A DNA stretch of 64,000 nucleotides from Lunularia cruciata. Its lineage: Eukaryota > Streptophyta > Marchantiopsida > Lunulariales > Lunulariaceae. Below, in pieces: positions 57,428 through 64,000 of the stretch; the stretch's first letter is position 1, and each line of letters begins with the position of its first letter. The translations under genes and the position numbers were made by a program. The stretch covers positions 61,718,593 to 61,782,592 of the forward strand of contig OX419759.1 in NCBI GenBank assembly GCA_948567375.1. The letters run 5' to 3'. The notes beneath the pieces were generated by a model, which saw only the letters and a program-made list of their open reading frames with translations, was not told the DNA's origin and made no database searches.

Positions 57428-57689
57428 CTTAACCCCTCATTATCTTTCTTTTCTCTCAATTTTTTTTCTTTTCTCTCACTCTATAACTAATAGAAAATAT
57501 ACATGACTAACACCATTTGAGAATAATCCTTTCTATGGAACACAAAAGGTTCAAGTTTCTCCAAGATTTCTATAGTAACATCAAATCTTAGAGTGCATAT
57601 TAATCTAACTCTTATGGATAGTTTATCCATAAGTTGAAAGATTATCTCCATCACTAATCTTGAGAACTAGTTTATGAAGGTGGTAGTAT

Positions 57690-58118
57690 TTATGTAGTTG
57701 TACTAAGACTCTCTCCAATATACTTCACCAAAGTCTCCAAAAATTCTTTTACTCCACTCCACTTGTGTCCTTTTGGAAGTCCTTCCACTCCACAAACCTC
57801 ACACAACTCCTTGGTCTTAGATCTTCTCCCTCCTAATCTTGGTGAAGAAGGTCCAACATTAAAACCCAAGTCAAATAAACTTCTCTTTTCTCTCAATTCA
57901 AAAGTCAATGGACATGAACTTGCTTTATGTCCCTTCTCTTTACATAAAAAGAATTTAGACTCACTCTTTCCTCCAAGTGGTGTAGATTTTTGAATCCTCT
58001 CAACACTCTCTTCAAATTCTATTGTAAATTCTCTTTTCTTCAAATCCACCCCTGCAATCACCTCAAATCCTTGAAGAACCTTACATAGTCTTAATTTCCA
58101 CTCTTGATGACACTCCAT
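57690..58118 (-). CDS. Extra zinc-knuckle ORF of Gypsy-A, second copy
   Basis: 142 codons from ATG 58118 to the stop at 57690, with no interruption. It has the same layout as the ORF at 7-423. Here the first CCHC has lost its second Cys-pair partner in part (FFLCKEKGHKASSC; first Cys is Phe), and the second cluster's last Cys is Trp (KGHKWSGV). The N-terminus (MECHQEWKLRLCKVLQGFEV) shows the start missing from copy 1. It lies between the leader and gag, about 260 bp before gag. An open frame in a broken element suggests either recent insertion or former selection on this ORF. Confidence 0.6.
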   Translation of the reverse strand: MECHQEWKLRLCKVLQGFEVIAGVDLKKREFTIEFEESVERIQKSTPLGGKSESKFFLCKEKGHKASSCPLTFELREKRSLFDLGFNVGPSSPRLGGRRSKTKELCEVCGVEGLPKGHKWSGVKEFLETLVKYIGESLSTTT

Positions 58119-58954
58119 GTTCCCAAGATGAATCTAAACACTCAAACATGCTTTTTGTTGCTCTCAAACTCTTCATGCATGAGATCTCAACTCCGTAGAA
58201 TTGACACTTCCTCACAATTTCACTCAAATCTCTCAACTTTTATGTGAAAATCCTCTTAAATTTTGCATATTTATTCACAACTCTAGGGCGTCCCTCCCTG
58301 AAAAATTCAAATCTTTTCATTGAGCCATTCGGCCTAGACATCTTTCTATTCAGCACACATATTTCAGATTTAGTCTAAAAACCAACCCCCTCACTTCAAA
58401 AACTCATACCACCCTACTCAAGAATGATCTCTCTCTAATTTTTGTGTCAATAGGTAGGATACAACTTACTTAATTTTCTTGAAAAGTTTCACAAAAATAC
58501 ATTAAAAATTGAATAAATGGAAGATTCTGTACAATTTTCCAAAGAGCATGCAGTTGTGGGAACAATTTACCCTATCAACTTTCAAAAATTCTAGCCCAAT
58601 GTGCATAATAGCTCTCACAATAATTCTAAGTGTGATAACTGGAAGACAACCCAAGCTATCATGTGTAGAAATTTGAATTCCAGATCTCAAACTTGAGATT
58701 TTGCCCAAAATCACCTTAATTCCCAAAATTTGCAATCCACTTCACACAATCTCTCCAAATCCTCTCATGTGTACAAGATGTATAAAATCAACTCAAAGAC
58801 ATCATAATGAACTACAAGGTATACAAATGAATATTGGTTCTCTAATATAAGTTCAGTCTTCTCCTCTCCTAATGTTCTCTCCAAGTGAGCTCTCATAACC
58901 TCCTTCTGCCTAATGTAGAATTGAACACAAAACATTATCTTACCTTCTAGAGAG
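58119..58954 (-). other. 5' leader of Gypsy-A, second copy
   Basis: Non-coding sequence between the primer-site region and the extra ORF; nothing else recognised. Short frames at 58502-58735 and 58765-58998 show no motifs. Confidence 0.6.
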
Positions 58955-58974
58955 GTCCCGGCAACAAAACCAAA
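58955..58974 (-). other. Primer-binding-site region of Gypsy-A
   Basis: On the - strand, TGGTTTTGTTGCCGGGACCT starts two bases after the LTR end. It shares TGG and GTTGCCGGG with the tRNA-Asp type site used by some plant gypsy elements. The middle differs, so the primer tRNA is uncertain. Confidence 0.45.
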
Positions 58975-58976
58975 AA

Positions 58977-59667
58977 TGTGAGTTGGCTTGCATCTCACTC
59001 AGGATGAACCTCTTATGGCTATTATGGTAGCACACCATGGACTAAGAAGGCAAGCAACCCCAACTCCGTCATACTCCTCCAAGGCTAACTCTCCAAGACT
59101 CAAGATATTGCTCACTAGAGAACTCAATGAGAGAGAGATAGTTGCAAATGAAAAGATGATGAGTACCTCCTCACCCTTTGTTTATATACTTATGAAATAG
59201 TTATGCACCAAAGTTACTAATTATCGTAGTAACTCAAGTTACTAGACTAAAAGTCAAGTAAAGTCAAAAAGTAGAAAGGAATATCCATTCACATGGGCAT
59301 ATTCCACTAGCATGTGATCTTATCTTGACCCAACCACTAAGTCAAGGATTCCTTCACATGGGCTATCCTTGGACTATAGAAGAATCCAAAACAAAAAAGC
59401 TTGCGAGCCCAAGAGTTCTCAACTCTTTCCTCAAAACCAAACACCTAGGAATAATACCAAGTCAACACACTATAATCCAAAATAGTGGTGCTCATCTTTT
59501 CCACTTCCCATAAAGTAAGGTCCCCTCTATCTTAGCTATGACTAACTTTAGCTAATCATGACTAATGTAGAACCATCCTTTATCTCCATATAAATAATAT
59601 CTCTCAAGTACTTGTAATACCAAACTAAATATCACAATACCACACACATGCACAAATGGTTGTTACA
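58977..59667 (-). repeat. 5' LTR of Gypsy-A, second copy (691 bp)
   Basis: Reads TGTAACAACC... to ...CAACTCACA on the - strand, matching 5539-6230 over its length with about 90% identity by eye. Its outer end abuts LINE-R sequence at 59668. Confidence 0.92.
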
Positions 59668-60885
59668 GTCCTTCCTTTCACGTCTAAGAGCATTTGATAG
59701 GAGGATAATGGGAGTCTTTGGCGATATTATTGGACCAAGGACATTTGAGTGTGTGATAGGGGATTTGGCATGTAAATAGATGGCTCTGCCAATCTCATGT
59801 GGTGGGGTTGGCTTGCTCTCTATGGAGGAGATGACACCTATAACATTTTTGGATAGTTGGGCTCTCTTGGCACCCCTACTTTCCTCTCATTTTGTGGTTG
59901 CTGATAGGCCAATTTTGGAGACTTATGTGACAGAGGTGGAGGAGGATCCTTTCCTCTCTAGATGTTATTGCGGAAGATGAGAGATAATCTATCTCCACGA
60001 GCATGAGAGGATTTTCCACCTTTTGCTTCACTATCGCCAGATTGGACTATAGGTTTAGAGTCTCTCCTTGATGGAGCAATAGTATGAGCATACGCTACAT
60101 TCTCTCTTAGTCGACTCATCCATTCCTCAGGCTATTAGAGCATGTCTTTGCTCTTGCTCCGGCAAGGGTGCAGGCTCTTGGATCCTAGCTCAACGGTGCA
60201 TTAGGGCATTCTAAGTCACACCAACTACTTTCTCTATAGCAATGAGGTTTCACCTAGTTTTGGTCCACCCATCTACATCTTCATTACTCACTTGTGAGTG
60301 TGGTTCTAGACTAGAGGCAGCAGTGGTCCACATGACATGCTGTCCTTTTGGAAGATAGAGGATAAATACCCATGATGACATTTGGGACATAGTGTTTGCT
60401 ATGGCACAAGAGAGTGGATACTTGGCTTGGAGGGAGCGTTCATATGCTTTGCAGACAACACGTGTTAGGGTAGACTTATACTTGGTCTGAGATGATCAGG
60501 TGACAATAGCAGATTGTGGTTATGGACCCTGAATGGGATACCGTTTTGGAGGGAGTAATTACCCATCTCCTTGGATGGGCGGCAAGTGCAACAATAGGTT
60601 GCAAGGTTTCACTCTCATACTTTGTAGCATATTTTAGTTAGCATGTGTCTATTGCTCTATAGAGGGTAGTGGCTGGTGCAATCCATAGGAGAGCAACCAC
60701 ATTAGGTGATGTTTCTTTGGATGCTCCAGTTGTGTGTAGACCGTACAACTTGCATAGCTCGGATATCTTAGGTGCGGTAGGGCAGATTTCTCATTTAGAC
60801 TCTATTGGGGCTTAGCCCCATTTTAACTTTTTGTCTCTCCCTTGTATGGCTTGATGGGGTCTTCCCATCCTTTTTTTTTCCTACG
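59668..60885 (+). mobile_element. LINE-R, second copy: C-terminal third and 3' UTR, decayed
   Basis: Parallels 23230-21866 inverted. The reading LPISCGGVGLLSMEEM, then LDSWALLAPLLSSHFVVADR, is open at 59780-59980. Then stops and shifts appear through the knuckle (CECG equivalents near 60290) and endonuclease. The 3' UTR stem is at 60806-60820. The 5' side is cut exactly at the Gypsy-A LTR. Confidence 0.88.
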
Positions 60886-60934
60886 TGGTTGCCTTCTTCC
60901 ACCTTTGTTGAAGATGGGACAGGTTTAGAATGCT

Positions 60935-61493
60935 ATCATGTCACTCATAAGAGAACATAGACAGAGCCCTGACTAGTGTAAAACTTCCCTTGATATGCAT
61001 GAGTAGATTACTGCATGGCTGCTAGCCCTCTTAATAAGTTAAAAGTCAATGTTTGTGGTGTTGAATATCGACTATTATTACACTGGACAAAGTTTTTTAC
61101 TCCCAAAAGTTTTATGCTGATGTTTAGAAGCTAGTTTCCAGCTCATAGACGTTGAAGTCACAAGAAACTTGAAATGTCCCATGCTAACCAGCTCTTAGAC
61201 ATTCAAATTGCACAAAACTCAAAACATCTCCTCACCTTGACAATAAAATATTTGTTTCCTAGGTTATGAAACATGACATTTATATCCACAGCAATTAGAA
61301 ATGTGGTGATCTGAACGTCCTCAAGTTACTACTACTTAGTAAAATGCCAGTGGACAATGGATTGCACTAGCCTCCTTCAATCGGTAGTTCACAACAGCAG
61401 ATGTGTCTACAGCCGCGTATAACATGTCAAGTATAAGTTATTTTCAAAAAATTGTGAGAAAAAATTAACATCATGTTTTGGATGTTTTGAAGC
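60935..61493 (-). repeat. Copia-A LTR fragment plus repeat R, inverted copy
   Basis: 60935-61082 is the start of the Copia-A LTR; 61083-61493 is repeat R, both inverted relative to 28789-29340. The junction between R and the LTR is the same as in copy 1. Similarity ends at 61493, the same point where PPO sequence begins in copy 1. Confidence 0.8.
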
Positions 61494-61989
61494 TCAAAAG
61501 GAAACTAGGAATATCCAACCAAATAGCATTATACAAGGAAACACTTAATATAAGCTATGAAAAGTGCACCAAACAAAAAAAGCACAAGATGTGAAATGAT
61601 GAAAAGATGTGCAGAACCTTTAACCAAAGGAGAATACATACCAAAAGGACTATCCAAGATGATCATGAACAATCATAACTGAAAATTTGACAATCATCTT
61701 AGATAATCCTTTTGTTCACTATCACTTCAAGTATTATAAAGGTTCTCTAATGGCATATCTTGTAGAAGGGCTAATAATGTAACATTTTTGAGAGGAGTTC
61801 TTTTGTATCTTGCTAACCATGGTGTATAGTAGTATTCTTTGCCCTTTGTGGCAATGGTTGTCATTGCATCCACTTATGGAGTTAAGCATGCCAAACCGTG
61901 GTGACTCAATGTTGGCCAGATGGTAGTAAAGTGGTGTAGTCCCCTCAAGGATACAAGTAAAAATGACTATAAGTAAATGGAAATGTCAC

Positions 61990-62720
61990 TAAGTTGTAGT
62001 TTGTTTATTATTTTCTGTTTAACCTCTTGGGTAGGAATTATCCAAGGGTTGTGTGATCCCCTATGGCACACTACAAAAAAGGGAAAACTAAATATCACAT
62101 TTACTACAAGTAGGTTCCAATTTGCTTCTGAAGGTGATGGCTCACTTTACTCTGAAGGTTCTTTCACTCCAAAGACTTTGTCTACAAAGATGTGTACTAC
62201 CCTTCCCTAAAAGCACAACTCCAAAGGTGTCTTGCATTGGCCAAATGCCTTTGCCTTTGATCCCATGGTACTCTTGGTACTCCTAATCAAGCTTGACACT
62301 TCAATGCATAGGTTTACTCATTTGGATCCCTCAAAAATCATACATCTCGATCAAGTACAAATATACTTCTCAAATATACACTTGAGCACTTGTGGTCCTA
62401 CTATGAAATTCCTCACCGCTACCCAACATAAGCATTCACCAACACTAAGAATGGAAGAGACACAATTTGCAAAGAACTCAAAGTACTCTTTAATGAACTT
62501 TGATGATATGAGAATGAACACAAATGATTTTGGGCCAAAGCCTTAAATATATTTGTGGTTTACCCCAAAGGGATTTTAAGGCTAAGTAGATCATTTGGAA
62601 ACCTGGTATCTCTACCTACATCACTCACTTAAGATTGTAATCTCGTTGAATCCTCATTATATGCAAGTTACTTAGGCACCTTATACATGCCAAGGAATGT
62701 GTCAAGTCTTCCCCAAAGTC
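61990..62720. repeat. Family X repeat, copy 3 (LTR-like part)
   Basis: Shares TTAACCTCTTGGGTAGGAA and the GAAGGTGATGGCTCACTTT block with the copies at 39765 and 32331. It is non-coding. Confidence 0.55.
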
Positions 62721-62949
62721 AATTTGAATTTATAACACCTCAGACCTACACCTCCAAAGACTTGCATAACTACAAAGTCTCTGAACTCCGTACTCCTGAA
62801 GTATTTACATCTAAGAAGGTCTTTGGTTAACTTCATACTCCAAGTTCCCTACAACTATGAAGAACTTCTTTCAATGAAGTATCTTTTGCTTAAAGTTCTT
62901 GCTACAAAGAAGTACCTTTGCCCAAATAGTTATCACAAACTTCAGTGAA

Positions 62950-63530
62950 CTGCATATCTACACGTTCTATAGGTCTAATTGCTAATTGGTCCATTTGCTC
63001 CTATTTGTAGGTTGTTCCCTCTAACTTCTAAACCTGCAACTTCAATTCATGTATTTTTGTCTTTGTTGCTTCCCTTTGGCTTCCTTGTTCAACATCTCTA
63101 TAAATTGAGCTGTGACTTCCTCCACCTATGGATGGCCCTCAACTTCTCTTCCTCCCAATGCCAGTTCAACATTGCTATTTATTTCTTCACCTCCTCTAGC
63201 ATTTGAGGTTGATCTACTTCTCTCTCTTCCTTCTCCTTCTTTAGGTCTTTGGCTAGTTGTCAATTGAAATGCCACCTCTTTTTAGTACTTGGGCCATCAA
63301 CAGACCAAGGTTATGATCTGTATCTTTTCACACAAAAAATTTGTCAGTACTTGTATCCACAACCGATGTGATTAAGCTTTTCTATGGGTCATCTTGGAGG
63401 TCTATTGGAGGTAGACCTTCTACCTTTCATCAACACTTCATATGTACGTAGTTCAAGTTCTTGACCAATTCACCAAACAAATTTTGGTTGCTTTGTAGCA
63501 GATTGCTCTGCCAACTTGTGGAACCAATAG
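62950..63530 (-). pseudogene. Family X coiled-coil ORF remnant, copy 3
   Basis: On the - strand: QLAKDLKKEKEEREVDQPQ (about 63265-63180) and TKTKIHELKLQV (about 63060-63020), in the same relation to the LTR-like part as at 33338-33720. Strongly charged and coiled-coil-like, with stops between pieces. Confidence 0.35.
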
Positions 63531-64000
63531 CGTACAAGTACTGTGAGAGAAAGGTGAAAAGAACCGTAAGAAAGTGAGTGAAATAGAAAACCTGAAATCT
63601 GATGCAAACAATCAGTCAAAGGAAGCTGGCTAAGTATAGACAACTTTCCACTCTAACAGCATACCTTTTGCATAATGGGTCAGCAAGAGAGGCCACCCAT
63701 CAGACTATTGGGAGAGCCTATATGTCATAAGTGGAAGATCCAGTCCCTACACTTGCCAAAAGTAGACTCGCCAACCAATAACCCAATGCTGTGGAAAAAT
63801 TTTCTTTATATTTTCCGGCCTTGTGAAATCATAAAAGGTTATGCGAGAGTAGCTCACTCCAATATCCACTTTGATTCATGCAACTACAATGGTAATAGCA
63901 GGCATTTTTATGATAGCAAGGTGCTCCTCTTTGGGCACCAATGGAGAGCATGGAATGGAATCATGCTTTTGATACAAAGAAACCTATTCTGTTTATCAGA
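63531..64000. other. Non-coding end of window
   Basis: No gene. 63765-63825 (CCAATAACCCAATGCTGTGG) resembles the insert at 43876-43930 inside the Gypsy-A fragment. Confidence 0.4.

Larger units (their letters stand above)
56350..59667 (-). mobile_element. Gypsy-A, second copy: 5' LTR, extra ORF and gag only
   Basis: On the - strand from 59667: 5' LTR, primer-site region, ~860-bp leader, zinc-knuckle ORF, gag. It stops within gag at about 56350 (at LNLELLAQE), where ~65 bp of unmatched sequence leads into the Copia-A LTR. Protease, pol and 3' LTR are missing. Confidence 0.9.

Overview
This window is nuclear DNA of a land plant and consists mostly of decayed transposable elements around very few host genes. 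Two polyphenol oxidase (PPO) loci with plant-type Cu-A, Cu-B, DWL and KFDV-like regions point to a plant. A non-LTR retrotransposon with an N-terminal C2H2 finger and a C-terminal restriction-like endonuclease, a type I do not know from flowering plants, makes a seedless plant (bryophyte, lycophyte or fern) the best guess. That placement is inference. No bacterial, viral or organellar gene is visible.

Layout from left to right. 1-6230: most of a Ty3/gypsy element (Gypsy-A, +) with an extra zinc-knuckle ORF before gag, then gag, protease, RT, RNase H, integrase and a 692-bp 3' LTR. 6231-13700: eroded remains of a probable non-autonomous retroelement family (family X) with coiled-coil ORF debris, plus a ~95-bp tail of the non-LTR element. 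13700-21860: low-repeat DNA with a possible decayed multi-exon host gene (17954-20140), a 117-nt hairpin and many short tandem duplications. 21866-25250 (-): the non-LTR element (LINE-R). 25725-25991 (-): a class 3 lipase fragment. 27702-28788 (+): a PPO pseudogene cut off by repeat R. 29196-32330 (+): Copia-A. 32330-34500: family X. 34508-34545: a perfect 38-bp palindrome. 34560-38917 (+): a second gypsy type (Gypsy-M). 39760-40500: family X. 40780-41465: a large foldback. 43141-44082: a Gypsy-A fragment. 47002-48837 (-): an intact 611-codon PPO, the only convincing functional host gene. 49760-53390 (+): Copia-B. 53390-56281 (-): Copia-A, second copy. 56350-59667 (-): 5' half of Gypsy-A. 59668-60885 (+): 5'-truncated LINE-R. 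60935-61493: inverted copy of repeat R. 61990-63530: family X.

The most notable object is Gypsy-M. Between its protease and RT regions lies a decayed but recognisable C5-cytosine methyltransferase (motif I ELFGGIS, motif IV GWPCQ, motif VI-like LE-NIP). Past the integrase, its frame ends in a PHD-finger pattern. A gypsy element with both a DNA methyltransferase and a methyl-histone-reader-like finger would carry two chromatin modules. The copy here is dead, with many stops, frameshifts and a lost RT catalytic Asp, but the arrangement can be searched for in intact relatives.

The PPO pair is convergent (pseudogene +, intact gene -). Repeat R plus the Copia-A LTR occurs next to the PPO pseudogene and again inverted near the right end, which suggests inverted segmental copying. 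No rRNA, tRNA or CRISPR was seen.
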